Source of the DNA: Liolophura sinensis
Taxonomy: Eukaryota; Mollusca; Polyplacophora; Chitonida; Chitonidae
Length of the DNA: 64,000 bases
Assembly (NCBI RefSeq): GCF_032854445.1
Contig: NC_088302.1
Span: forward strand, 46,908,521-46,972,520
Direction of reading: 5' to 3'
Below the pieces are notes generated by a model that saw nothing but the letters and a program-made list of their open reading frames with translations, made no database searches and was not told the origin of the DNA. How positions within the stretch are numbered: the first letter of the stretch is position 1; the number at the start of each line of letters is the position of its first letter. A program made the position numbers and the translations under genes. Positions 26,501 to 41,500 of this stretch are shown here, piece by piece.

Positions 26501-29500
26501 CATGAACAACTTTGCTAATCATGATTGTTTAGATGCAGTTTTTGCAGAAGACATGGTAGAAGAAATGCATGATGGATTTCCACCACTACAAAAAAACGAT
26601 AAAGGGATCACCATATCTAGTAAAGCTCAGAGACAGTCCAAGAAGACTTGTCCAGTTCCAGGGGACCAGGTCACTCCTTGTAAAGAGTTTGAAACTGTTG
26701 ATTCTGAAATGGATGATACACTTCTGGAAGCCATGATGGTTGACATGACAACCACAGTTAGCATGGTGACGAGTCCTGGAAACTCCTGGAGTCCTGTAGG
26801 TGATAGATCTTTGAAAGGGTCAAGACCCTTGTCGTTTAGTGACGATGAAGCATTCCAGTTGGATTTAGAAAGACTGCCAAAGGAAATGAAGATGACAATC
26901 TCATCTTCAAAAAGTTATTGTACCCAAAGCGCCGGTAAAGGTGAAGGGAATCTTTTCGATGGTGGTCATGGATCACCGACCAAGAGGGATAACAATACTA
27001 GTACAGAAAGATTGGAAAATGTGTCTGATCAGAACAGTTCCTCTGTGACTGCTAATGCAGAAAGTACCAAACCTGAGACAAAGGGGACTTGTTCCAGTAA
27101 CAGTAAAACAGTGACTGCTGGAGAATGTTTATTTAAGACTGGTACAGGAAAAACAGTTACCATATCAGAGAAGGCATTGAAGCAGGTGGAGGGTATTATA
27201 GAAAGTAATGATCTAAATACAGCACCTGAGGAATCAAGTGTGCATCAGGTCTGTGAGTTGGAGAGTGTACCACTTATTCATGGCGCAGGCGCGATTCCAA
27301 ACAGTTTGTTCCAGACTGCTTCAGGGAAGACTGTGTCAGTATCTGATAAGGCACTACATTTGGCAAGGATGTCATGGAATGAGGGCTTGGTAAATGATGA
27401 AACCATGGGATGTAACAGGACTAAAGATGTTGCCAAACTCCATGCAAATCATGATTTCAGTAGTCTATTCCATACAGCTTCTCAGAAGACTGTTGGTATC
27501 TCCGAAAAGGCTCTGCGAGAAGCCAGAACAAATGTAGACGCTTTAGAGTGCAAATTACCAGGTGGCAGTATGTTTCAAACTGCTTCTGGGAAAGGTGTTG
27601 AAATATCTGAAAAATCATTGGAGGCCGCTAGGGCTCATCTGTCTAACACTGAAAAGGGTATAACTGAAAAGTTTGACAACATTGCATCAGGGGATCAGCT
27701 GAAGAGTCTGAAAGGTATAAATCATTCTGGTGAAATCCAAGGCACTAGCTTGTTCCAAACAGCATCTGGACAAAATGTTACAATTTCTGAGACGGCATTT
27801 TTGCAAGCAAAATCCCATCTTTGTGGAATAGAAAATAACCACGTAGAAAAAGTACATGGTACAAACAGAGATGCATGTAGTGAACTTCAGGGCAGTGACT
27901 TGTTCCAAACAGCATCAGGCAAGAATATTAGTATTTCTGAGAAAGCATTGTTTGAAGTAAAAGCACATCTGTCTGAAGGGGTAGATAGAATGGAAAACAT
28001 AACAGTAGCCAAATCATTATTACCTTCAAGGTTTTGTACAAACAGAATTGCATCAAAGGAAGTTCTAGGTAGTAGCTTGTTTCAAACAGCATCAGGCCAA
28101 AAGATCAGCATTTCAGAGAAAGCATGGTTGGAAGCAAGAGCTCATCTCTCCGAGAGTGAAGGTGATATAAATACATGTACAGTATTGTCAACTACATCAC
28201 AAAAAATGTTTTCCAACTTTGAGAAGGCTCAGTCACCGAACCAAGGTGGTAGTTTGTTTCAGACGGCTTCAGGAAAAGATGTCAACATTTCAGAGAAAGT
28301 CTTATTGGAAGCCAAAGCACATCTGTCTGATAGTGCAGATGACACTAACAAAGCACTGGAAAACCAGACACCAGACACTTTGGAATCCACTGAAGCACAA
28401 AGTTTCAGTTTTTTCCAGAAAGCTTCAGAAAAATGCGTCTGTGTTTCTGGAAAAGCTCTACAAGAGACAAAGTGTCACCTGTCTGAATGTGACAGCATCA
28501 TTGAAGGTCAAGCAGCTAAGTCTATGGCGGCACACTCAACTGCCAATACCAACAAGGATCAGTTTGGTCTAGTACAGAACAGTGGCTTGTTTCAGACTGC
28601 TTCTGGAAATTCTGTGTTAGTGTCTGTGAAAGCTCTGAAGGAAGCGAAATATCAGCTTGACCATAATGAGACATATGTTCAAAATGTAAAGCTTTTCAAC
28701 CAATTGAAGAATGCGCAAATTAAAAAGCAAACAGGAGGCTGTATTTTTCAGACCTGTTCTGGCAAACCTGTCAGTGTATCAAAGCAGGCTTTAATTGACG
28801 CCAGAAAGTCGATAGAAAGTGACAAACATGAGCAGAAAGCTACACCTGCAATTACAGCTGCAACCGAGAGCTTACCTGCTGATTTGTTAGTAGATAGAGC
28901 CGTGAACTCAAATGGTACTCGTCACTCAAAACCATCTGTGGTTTTCAAAGCAAAGCGTGCTGGGGTCCTATATAGGCCACCATCCTCTAAAGTCATGTCA
29001 GCATCAGAGTTTCAAGCATCAGTTCCCACAAGCATAAACACCAGCATTTCCAGTGCAGGGTTGTCAGAGAACTGTGATATTCAGAGGCAATTCGGCAATG
29101 GTATGTGGCCATCAAAGTATAATTTATTCTGTTTGAATACTAAAATTGTCTGACTGCCATTGTATAGTTTGGGAGCCATTAACAGTGTGAAATATTCTTG
29201 AATAGGACATTAAACATACTAGTTATCAAAGGCTGTAGACAAAACATTTTGATCAACCAAATTGGAGTTGGAATAAGGGAGTTGCGAGTTTGAACTCTTT
29301 TGTCGTTAAAGGTAAAGACAGTCCCATGTGACATTTGAAAAATGTTAGGCAACCTTTCGTGACATTAATTTACCGATCACTTATCTCACTATGTTCTAGA
29401 GGTACAAATTAAGAAACTTCTCAATCTCACAAATGATCAGCTCATCAGTTTTCTTCATTGTTCATCTAAATAATGCTTTGTGAAACTCGCTATCAGATGA

Positions 29501-32500
29501 CAATGTTATGGTAAATGCGATCAGTAATAGTTGCCTAACATTTTTGACAGGTCACATGAAACAGTAGGAATAGTGATGAAAACAGTCCTAATTCAAGGCT
29601 CCCCCTATTGAGCTTCCACTGGCTCAGCTATTTCTATCACAGCTGTTTTGTCCACTGATGAACATGTTCAGCCCCATTCTCGGACGGGAAGATTTTCTAG
29701 ATTCCCCTGGTTTCCATGTTCTCTGGTCTGGTGTGGTATGGTGCTCTCTCTGGTTGCAGCCTGTCTTGCATAGACCCGGACAAGACTTTATTTAATACCT
29801 ACCACCAGTATGACATGTCACATGTAGGAGAGTCCATCAGTAACTCGCCAAATGTTAATGCCACGTACTTCGGTTTCCTCAGGGTACTCGGCTTTCCTCC
29901 TGACATAATATGGCTGTCATTATTCGAATCAAAAACTTTTGAGTAATTCTTTACACAACACTTTGTGTGCAATACAGAAGGCATCAGTGAAATACTCTCA
30001 AGTATGACATAAAACACTAATTAGACAAAGAAATGAGTACCTACTATATTCGTTTTGTCGGTAGAAGAACACTTTCAGAGGCTCATGAAAGACCTTAAAA
30101 TGATACTTTTGATGCCAACAATTCATTTTTTCTGATAAGAAATTAATCAAACGGCACAAAAAATATTAAGTGGCCTTCAAGGTGAATGAATCAGTTAGAA
30201 TCAATCAAAATGCTAATTTTCAGGTGAAATACAGTATTTTGGAGCTTACTCAGCCAAGTGCTTTCTGTCCCTCACATCACTGATAACAAGGATTGTAAAA
30301 TACTGGGTGACCATGCTTATCATTGTAATGATTTTGTAGATGTCAACATTGTCACCAGAAAAGCTGGGAACTCCATATACAGGTGCAATCCCAAATTCTC
30401 TACCCCAGAAGGTCAGTGCATTTCAGATCTTGTGCAAGGCATCAGTAGAATTTGTCAGCAGAAGTTATTGTAAAATGTTTCTTTCAGCCAGTCAGCATCA
30501 TTTCTGTATTGCTTGAAAGTTCAGATGTTTGAATCTGATCTAGCATTCTCAGGTTTGGCTGATGTTCAGTCTCTAAAACTTTGTGCTTTAATTGCCATTT
30601 GCAAAATATTGCACCTGTGCTGCTGCTCTGGTTTTACTCGCTATGCTGTATATCTTTTTTAAATGTGATAACAACACATTTTGAGTGATTCTAGACCAGT
30701 GATGTCTAGTAACTTGCAACTAACATCACAGCATAGTTTTTTTTTTTTTTTTATCAAATTCTGCCTAAACCATGATGCTAGCGAGAGTGTTAAATTGCTA
30801 TTGTGTCTGCATTACATAAACAGTTTGAATAAAGCCCTGACTGAGGTAACTTGATGAGGCTATATTTCACCGGTTATGTGTGACCGTTTGCCAGCTATTA
30901 CACTGTCGTCGCTGCTCTGGTTTTACTCTCAATGTTGTATGTCATGAAGTATATTCTAGATAGAAGGTCTTCAGTCTGTTTCTTGATGGTACAAAAAGAA
31001 TTATGTTACATTGATGTGAAAAATATACATGTGCTACGGCTCAAAACTTTTTTGTGGGGATTTTTTTTTGGTTTTTATTTTATTCACTAGTCGTGCATTT
31101 TGTATATCAGAAACACCTCAGACACTGAACCACCTCCTGATTCACTAGTCATGCAGTTTGTATATCAGAAACACCTCAGACACTGAACCATCTCCTGATT
31201 CACTAGTCATGCAGTTTGTATATCAGAAACACCTCAGACACTGAACCATCTCCTGATTCACTGGTCATGCAGTTTGTATATCAGAAACACCTCAGACACT
31301 GAACCAACTCATGATTCACTGGTCATGCAGTTTGTATATCAGAAACACCTCAGACACTGAACCATCTCCTGATTCACTGGTCATGCAGTTTGTATATCAG
31401 AAACACCTCAGACACTGAACCAACTCCATGATCACTTGTCAGATAACTGAAGGTAAATCTTGTCTTTCCTACAGCCTCTTTTAGAGACAACCCCTACCGC
31501 AAGGGCCATGAGTTTCACCCTCGCCACTGTTCAGAACAGGATTTAAGGTAAAGTTTTTCTATGGCTATCATTTGTATGTGCTGGTTTTATTTACTGCAGC
31601 ATTAAGAATATGTAGTGTGAATCTGTCATAACATCACTTACAAACTAACTTGCACTTAATTCTGATGATTTTGTCTTGTATTTGTATACAAAGTGTGTCT
31701 TAGTCCTGGCATTTTACATTCAAATACAGGAATAATTTGAGCTATGCAAAGTTGTGTACTTGTATAAAGTGAGAGTTTTTTTTTTGTTTATTTTGTTTTG
31801 CCATTACTGGTAGTAAATGTAATTTTTCAAACAGTTAAGCTCATATAACATAAACAAAACCTGTAACTGCAGAAAATTGAATAAAAACTTGTTGAGTGTT
31901 GATATGGATATGTAAAGGTATGGATAATATATGTATGATAATCCTATTGCTACATCTTCAGGCCTGCAGACAATTTCACAGGTATAACAAGTGGTACCGA
32001 CAGGACACCTTTGTCCCCTACACAGACTGTATCTTCCTTCAAGACCCCTTATAAAGCAGCCAAAACACCTGAGAACTGCCGTACAGATCTGAACTCTGTG
32101 AAAACCGGCGATACAATCTCTGGATTCAGTCCCTTCATCAGTGGAGCTGAAAGGGCCTGTGTTACCTGCGAGTCTCCTCAGCTAACCTCTACAAGGGCAG
32201 ATTTCATGGCAGCTTCACCCAAACATTTCCCAAGTTGTTCTGGAGACAATTTGACTGAAAATAACAGTGTTAAAACTGAATTGTTGCAGAGTTGTGTAAG
32301 TGCAAAGCTGAACAGTGGTGATGGCAGCCATGATCTTGCAGTCTCAAGATGTGAGCTACCTGAAGATGCCATTGCCTGTCTGCAAATGGCCAGACTCCAA
32401 CAGGACAGGATAATTTCTTGGAAGAAACGAACAACTGTTCGACCATGTGCTGGAAAACTGATGACCTTGAAGAAGAACATACCCTCACAGCAGAGGCTGA

Positions 32501-35500
32501 AGTTATCGGATGTTATGGGAAGCAGAGCAGTGCAGATGGCTGCTAGATCAAGGAAAGTGCAGGTAATATTTTCTGCTGTTCTCACTTACGGTGGCACCGT
32601 TATGCACAGTGTACAGCTTCAGTATCAAGGGGGCAACACCTACCAGGATTCAATGTTTAAACCACTTCATGAATACTTAAGACACTTTACTTTATGACTA
32701 TGCAGAAGTACTAGTTTTGCTAACCAAACATGACCAATCACAAAGGGTTTCACATTGTAAGCACACACAGATAATCTGTAACTAATGTTATAATGTCAGT
32801 GAGGGAGAAAAGCTGGCAACAATGATGGGTTTTTATAGAGTATAACACCTCCATTTTCTCTGCTCAAAAGAGGTTTCAGTAATTAAAGTAAGGGACATCC
32901 TTTCATTGAATCGTTTAATTTCACAGTTTAGAGCCCTGCAGGCAGAGTGATCAAAATTGAAGCGCTTAAAAATAAAGCTCTTTGGCGAACGCATTAATAT
33001 TGTTGCATCCAGCTTTGTGAGTATTTGATGTATGTAATGAATTTTACTGGTAATCCAGGCCTGAGCCATCGTACATGTACAATGCAAGTTTTGAGTCATC
33101 TTGAGTGTCTGAGCCATCCTACATGTAAGTCTTGAGTATCTGAGCCATCCTGAATGCCTGGACCATCCCGCATACTTGACGTAGTTGAAGGGCTGGAGCC
33201 ATCCTGAATGAATGGACCATCCCGCATACTTGACGTAGTTGAAGGGCTGGAGCCATCCTGAATGCCTGGACCATCCCGCATACTTGACGTAGTTGAAGGG
33301 CTGGAGCCATCCTGAGTGCTAGACTCATTTGGAGTGCCTAAGCAATGTTGAGGGCCTGAACCACCTTGTGTCTGAGCCAACCTGAGAGTACCCGAGTCAT
33401 CCTGTGTGCTTGACTTATCTCATTTGAATTAGTCCTTTTGAGTGCCTGAACCATGGTTGCATTTTGAATTCTCCAGTTTCATAAGCTGTGACTTGAGATC
33501 AGACATTTGGTTTGGTACTGTGTAAAGTTCTGTTTAGGTATTAAAAGCAATAGACCAGATCGCCAATATTATAGTAGTATAATTTTAAATGTGGTGTTAT
33601 CAAAGAACTAAATTAGGTTATTTAATTGCACAGCTTGCATTCAAACTTTGGTAGAAAACTAGGTGCATTATTTTTCAGTAAAATTTGTGGCATTCAAAGC
33701 CTTAAGATGGCCATAATTTCTTAAATAAGATGACTTGTGGTAATTCATTGTGATTACTACAGCAAATAGTTTATTTCATAATTATTCCTTTTCCTATCAT
33801 TATTTCAGATTATCCCTTCATCAGTGTTCTCTGTAAGCTCTAATACAGCGGAAGACTTTAGTTTTGACCTTGCTGCTCACTTTGGTTCAGAGCTATTGAA
33901 ACAGGGCAGTGGTATGATACTGGGTGATGGCATAAAGCTTCTCCCAACGGATGATGGCTTGGCAGGCAAAGCAGAGTTTTACAGGTAAACATTTTAACTT
34001 GAGAAAAATTCTTGAAAGTGGGATTTGCCGATTGAGAAAATCCCTGTTCTGCAAGCAGATATGGTCAGCTATTACACTTAATCTTATGTGGAAGTCAAAA
34101 CTTCAAAACTGTTATTTCTTTTGTAACAAGGTCAAAATATTGCTTGACAGCGTAAATTCTGGGTAAGTTATTGCTGACATTGGATTATACTGTGGCAATG
34201 ATTGTAGCAAATGTCGCTGGATTCAAGCTCAGTCTTAAACAGAAGTTATTAAGATTTCGATTGAACTGATGGGTGTACAGTAGATGTATATATAACAAGG
34301 TACTCATGTATATGCAAGATGCAGGTGAGCATGAGCACAAGCCAGTACTTCTGCACCAGCAGAGTCTTGAACGAGTCTGTTTGTCGCCCTCATAAGGGAA
34401 AAAAATCATAAAAATGTGACTATATTTACACAGTGAACATCTTCACTTGGTTGTAAAATTTGTTAGCTGTTCCTACAACCAGAAAAGAAGCCTTTTGAAA
34501 ACGATTCACATCACTCTTTAAATATGCCCCTTTTTGTGATCTATTTGTTTTTTCATGTCAGCACTATATTTGAAGAACTGTTTCCCTTGGGAGCTAGTAA
34601 TAAGATAACCCTGTGTATTTCAGTCACCAAATCAGAAGGCATTGACTCACCATTTTGAGGTTCTTAAACTATTGTCTGGAACACGTACATGTCAGTGTTG
34701 TAAGCTTACCTCTAGGTCTACGCATGAAGGTTGTCCTTGTAACATGAATATATATCCAATCAGTGTTTGCCTTGTATTTTGTTGAATAGTCTGTGGGAAC
34801 TGCAAATATATACTAACAAAATACATAAATAAAGACTCTTCTGTCAGGATTGTAGCTCAGTAAATAACATGTTTGGGCTTTATCTTATTTAATCTACTAC
34901 CCAGGAACATCTCACTAGCTGTGTGTTCAAGTTCAGCTCTTGTTGGCTTCCTCTGCGGATGGAAGTGGGTTTCCCCCGTTTCCCGCAGAATTTCCTCCCA
35001 CCAAAATGCTGGCACTTACGATGGTTATCATGAAAATAATTGCCCCACCATTGGCCTATGATCTCATAAAATTAAATTTTCTTCTAGATTGTTTCGTTGG
35101 CCCCTGAATTTTTAAGCCTTTGAGGCCAGTGAGCCCCCAGCCAATTTTTATCCTTGAGGGGTTTTAGTATTCTTAACTTTTTCAGATTAGAAATTAATCA
35201 GACTTCACAAATACAGCTTCAGTTGTCCAAGAAGGCGGAGGAATCAGTCAGAATCAAGCAATGTGTGTCACTTGAAAAATACAGAAATTTGGATGAAATA
35301 CGGTAATGTTATTGTCGGTAGGGGGTTTCTATTAAAGACATTTGTCAATATTTCGTATCTTGCAGGGCATTTATAACCCATGAGAATGTAGACCCCAAGC
35401 TGATCTCAGAGGACTGGCTGTACAATCATTATCGCTGGATTGTCTGGAAACTGGCAGCTTATGAAGTCTACTGTCCTCATCTGTGGGCAGGGAGGTGGGT

Positions 35501-38500
35501 TCACCATGTTTTTGGCCTCTCAGAATTGTTGTACATGTGTCATGCTTTCATCTTGTACATTGACATGGATCTTAAATTTCTTTCATATGTGAAAAGGTTG
35601 AGGAATTAGGGTGATGATGTTTGGAATTCTTAAACTTTTCTTTACTTTGTATATGGAAACTTTTTTAGTTGATACATTGACAATTCTATTTCCTTCAAGG
35701 ACATTGGTTAGAACTGTTATTGGTGGCTGTATGTTTTCCATGTGTTTTACAGATGTTTGACTCCAGACATGGTGATGTTACAGCTGAAGTACAGGTATGA
35801 CAGGGAAATTGACAACTGTCAGAGGTACGTTAACTTTATTACATGTAGAAATTATTACTCTTTTTATCACAGTGTTTGTTCACGTTGGTTCTCAAAATTA
35901 TAATATCACAGCATTCTTTGTAAATTACATAGTTTAAATTTTGTATACGTCTTTATGTATGCGTAAATAAATAGAAATATCAAGTTGTAAGACTTTAGTT
36001 GTTATATACCAACACTAAAGGAAGTTATTAAATACTTTCATTAGCTAATCACCTTATTCGTTTCCGCTATGCTGGTTGCTTTTCAGTTTCAGGCAGTTGA
36101 TGATGTCATTTCTTATAGATTCGCTTTATCTGCATAGCAGCACATTTTTACATATCCCACCTGTCATACAAGTTCATAACGATGCACTGGTGATGCTGTT
36201 GTAATGGGTTATGCATGATTATTATCGTCCACCAATTATTGGTGGCAGGCCATTCCCCTTGTGTATGCCAAGGACTTTGAGAGAGCGAGGACTGGAAAGC
36301 TGTATGAGTGACCTCCCTTCCTGAGAAATTTCGGAGTTTTGCAGATTCAGTGTCTTCAGAGAGGCTACCTTCTCTGTAATTTGTGCTAATCTTGTCCCCA
36401 TCTCATCAGTCAGCTGACAGCCACTCAGGTCCAGTTTCTCGATGTTCCTTGTCATGATCAAAGAATCACATAGACCTAGGAACGCTAATCTTCCCAGTTT
36501 GATTTGAGCAACCTTCATAACCTGTAGAGATGGACAGACCTTAAGCCCTTGGACAAGGGTAAAGAACTCTGTGTTTCCAATTTGGACCCCACTGATATCT
36601 AGGAAGGTCAGTCGTTTTGTACGACCAAGGAAAGACGCAAGACGATGCCCACAAACCATGTCAAATGCTGAGCCACTGATATTCAGATGAGGAAGGGTTG
36701 ACGGAAGGTGCCGAAGAACATGGCCAACTACTCCTGGATAGGGGCAGTTCAGGAAGCTGAAGGATTCCAAGTGTCCTAGGTTAGAACTGGCAGTCTGCAG
36801 CCCTGCCCATAAAGCAGCGCTGTCACGGGAGGGCATAGTGTGTCGACCCTTTCCCCGGTCAACATGAACTTGACGAAGAGATGTGTTGTTTTCGAGAACC
36901 GCACCAAGGAAACAGGCTGCAATGTTCATAGACAACCATGTCACTCTTAGTATTCTCACATGCTGGTTTTGACCCAGAGCTCGTGCCATCTCCAACAAAC
37001 TGTACGTCTGGAACTCATGCAGCTTACCCAAACTGATATCCAGTTCAAATAACATTGTAGTCTGTAGTCTAAGGACGCTTGACAGCCCTAAAAGGGCATT
37101 TTCCGAGAAGAGATGGTTGCTCTTTATCACCATGCATGGTGGCATGGACCCTGACATCATCTGGCTCATCTTGTCATTTCTGGTTTCGTACAGAGCACGG
37201 AGGCTTGGGGCAAAATCTCTGAACTGACCAGAACGTTTGTTCTGAGGGTTTTCCTCTTTGTCATTCTTCTCTGTAACAAAGTTAATCCCCCGAATGCTTC
37301 TTCTGTTATGTGAGACAAACTCAGTAAATATTTGGCTGAGTTTTTCTGAGTTTTGACCCAAAGATAATATCCCACAGAGAAACTGTATACATTGTTCATA
37401 CTTGGACAGCTTTAGTAGCTTGTGGTAGAAAATATCTTTTGTGAATTCTTCGTCTTCCATTTCTGCCAGATGAAGGGCTGCCAGGAAATCTCTCCACATA
37501 GAGCTCTGATATGTCCACACATGATGGACCTGGACGAAGATGCCAAGTTTATGAAGTGACTCTACTTCAAATGCTTCCATTTCCTCTGAGCTTATGCATG
37601 AGCAGCTGGCCAGCATGTTGCTGTATGCCCTCTCTTGTAGTTTGTTCAGTGTTTGTTTCATGACCTCTTGCATTTTACCTGTAGTAGTCAAAAGGCCGTT
37701 GTCAGTGCAGAAGTGTGCAAGAAGTATCTGGAAGAAGCTTTTTAGGGCAGAAGTTGTTCGGGAGAGTGTGTCAAGGGAGGGAAGCGTGTCTTCATTGTAT
37801 GCTGCCACTGACATGCACAGAAGAGGATTCCTTAGCGTTTGTATTGTGGCCATATTGCCACGCAGACTCGATATGAATTTATTTAGCGGCTTGTCTTCAA
37901 TATCCACCAAGTTTGTATACGTCCTGATGCAGCGAGCAATGCTTACCTCATGCAACCCTTGACAGTATACATAGCTATGTGGGCTGAATCCGTTGACCTT
38001 TTTGCAAGATGGATCAGCCATCAACAGCACTGAACAACCTTTGTACAGTGAACCTCTTAAGATCTCCTCCACACTGCTGTTGGTAAATCCATCTGTGAAA
38101 CCATCAAGAACAAATAGGATCTTTTCTGCATTATTCTCTATGGCCAACTGAAAATTTGTCTTACTGACGCGAAATCCATCAGGGAAAATTTGGCCGTAGA
38201 TTAAATCCAGAATACTTTTTCCTTGCGTGTTTGCTATGTCCAGATAGAGGAGTAGGTCACAGGTTGATGGACAGTCATCTGGAGATTGTGCCCAGCTCTT
38301 GGCCAACATTCCACCCAGTGTTGTCTTCCCATAGCCTGGGCTCCCAAACATCACCTTAATTGTAGAGCGTTTGGGGAAACATTCATCCAGTGACAGCTCT
38401 TGTCTGTAATGAGATTGATCATCAAGCTATAAAATGAATCAGAGTTAACCTTGTAATACAAGAATGTCAAGAATGTTGAACTAATGATCACAACTCAAAG

Positions 38501-41500
38501 GAATTCAGAGGGAAACAATGAGTGAACAGATGATCAAGCTTTTTAACTCCAGGCTACCAGGAGCAGCTTATAGCGCATTATATCACACTTATTTCACCAG
38601 GTTCATATCCCTGGCCTTTGGGTAAAGTGCTGAGCTTGTCACAATCAGTTTGCCACTGGTTTTCTTTCACCATCACATATGTGAAATTAATCTCATCATG
38701 GCTTATAACACTTTGACAAGTCAGGTAAACAAAAAGTAGAAGAAAAAACAGAGCTTTCCAGGTTACATCTGTGTGGTAAAATGAGCTATGTGTTGGGTTC
38801 TGCATCAACATTTAACAATTGCTGTAACGTCTTATCTCAGCAAATAGTCTAAATGTACATCTATTTTGTTAGTCTTAACAAAAGCAAGGAAATATTACAG
38901 TACCCATGGCTGTTGACAATCTGGAGTGGCACATAACATTTATCTCTTGGTTTGGTCCATTCCTCCCAGAGTAGGGGTGTCATGTGACTGTACAAGGTTT
39001 TGTATCTTGTGGTGATGATCCTTTTGCAGTAACCAAGAATATCTGCAAATATGATGGACTTTAGTATATTAAAAGAGGTAGCAGGATGATTTGAGTGAAT
39101 TAAAAAAAAATACATCCAAAACAATGGTTTTTTTTTTCTTCATGTTCATTTTTTTTTTTTTACTAGATAATGATAAAATTAACCAGAAGTTTAAGGTGGG
39201 CTTTATGTTACACTTTAGATGTGGCCAGTAAAAGTCAATTTGGGATAGTTAAATGCACATCAGCAATTCAGCAAATTACAAGAGGATTGTTGCCTAACTG
39301 AATTAGTCCTGTACCTGATTTGTTGGCCAACCCCTGCTGGTATATTTGGTCTCTAGCCTTGACAATGATGCTGTACACTGTGGTATATTTGTCCTTGATG
39401 CTTTCACAAAACAACTGCAAACAAACATGAAATCACATACAGGAGTTAGTATGGTTTGTTTCTGACACATACAGAAGTTAGTATGGTTTGTTTCTGACAC
39501 ATACAGAAGTTAGTATGGTTTGTTTCTGGCACATACAGAAGTTAGTATGGTTTGTTTCTGGCACATACAGAAGTTAGTATGGCTTGTTTCTAACACATAC
39601 AGAAGTTAGTATGGTTTGTTTCTGACACATACAGAAGTTAGTGTGGTTTGTTTCTGACACATACACAAGTTAGTATGGTTTGTTTCTGACACATACAGAT
39701 GTTAGTATGGCTTGTATCTGACACATACAGAAGTTGGTATGGTTTGTTTCTGACATATACAGAAGTTAGTATGGTTTGTTTCTGACACATACAGAAGTTA
39801 GTATGGTTTGTTTCTGACACATACAGAAGTTAGTGTGGTTTGTTTCTGACACATACAGAAGTTAGTATGGTTTGTTTCTGACACATACAGAAGTTAATAT
39901 GCTTTGTTTCTGACACATACAGAAGTTAATATGGTTTGTTTCTGACACGTACAGAAATTAATATGGTTTGTTTCTGACACATACACAAGATAGTATGGTT
40001 TGTTTTTAACACATACAGAAGTTAGTATGGTTTGTTTCTGACACATACACAAGTTAGTATGGTTTGTTTTTAACACATACAGAAGTTAGTATGGTTTGTT
40101 TCTGACACATACAGAAGTTAGTATGGTTTGTTTCTGACACATACACAAGTTAGTATGGTTTGTTTCTGACACATACAGAAGTTAATATGGTTTGTTTCTT
40201 CACGTCCGTACAGTTAGTGCTTTGATTGGAGAAAATTCAATCGAAAGTTGCTTGAAGAGCTATCAGCATGACTACTTTTGTGTTCTTTGTTGAATACAGG
40301 ATGACAAATTGAACAATCTTTCGTGGGAGTCAAATCTCAGTTGATGACTGTGTTAAAGTAATTTGAGCAATTTGGAATGATTCTAGACCAGTGACGTCTA
40401 ATAAATTGCACTTAACATCACATTTTTTGCATCTAGTTCTGCTTTATGTAGTCATGGTGCTTTTGAGCATGTAGTTTGTTACTATTTAAGCATTTATATA
40501 AACAGAATAAAATCCTAACTGAGGTATATTGACGAGGCCTTATTTCATTGGTTACGTGTGACCATTTGCCAACATTGACACTGTTGTCTTTGCTCTAGGT
40601 TTACTCTCTACCCATCTTTAAAGCAAAAACAATAAATATTCAGTCTCCCAGTGTTCTTAATGTTCTTAATTTTAAAAGAATGAATATTTCGGTATTCAAA
40701 CTATGCCTTCTAACACTGCGCATGAGTTACCTTGAAGGCTTGCTTGTTGGTTGACTTCTGAATAATGTTAATCAGGAATCTCATTTTGGGAGCATTTTTA
40801 TGGATGGAGAGGATTCTCTTTCTCTGAGCTTCATCTATCACAGAGCTGTTCTGGAGGAAGTCCAGAGTGTCCTCGACCTGGATAGACTCTATCAGGAACT
40901 TGAAGGTCTTATTCAGCACTATGATGTCTTCCTGAGGGATACCTTCTCCTGGAAGTGAGAATTACACAAGTCTAGGCCTAATGAACTGATGATAAAATGT
41001 ACCTGAGAACTTTATCTTAAATGCTTATTATCAAATGGCTCTCATGGGTTTTCCCCTGGCTCTGCTCATTGCTCCCACCCCAATGCTGGCCGCCCTTATA
41101 TACGTCAGTGAAATATTGAGTACAGTGTAAAACACCAATCAAACAAAGAAAGAAAGAAATCAATGACTCAGTAGACCAAACCTTTGTTTTATAGCTCCGT
41201 AGCCATGACAATGAGATATTGTTTGAATTCAGCTATTTCTGCCGGGAATAAGGAAAGGGCTAAAAAATCAGGTTTATTCCAGACTTCCATTCTGCAGTGT
41301 CCCATTCTGCATCATTGACTATAGCTTTGATCAAAAGGTTGGTTTCTGGTCTTAAAGATTAGATAAGACAGTATTTTCAAGGACATTGAATGAGTACAGT
41401 TTTGAGAGTACTGAACTTTTTTGATTGTTCTACAGACTTACATGTTTCCATATATGTGTGTGGTTGCTTAATGTATTTGTTAAAGTAGGTAATTGCATGG

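Noticed and set aside
33096-33380. Minus-strand frames through the 54-bp array
   Set aside because: Low-complexity repeat translation only; in BRCA2 intron 10 with no splice context.
39427-40200. CRISPR-like appearance of a regular short repeat with ~24 copies
   Set aside because: The units are contiguous 32-bp repeats without distinct spacers, in an animal intron; it is an ordinary minisatellite.
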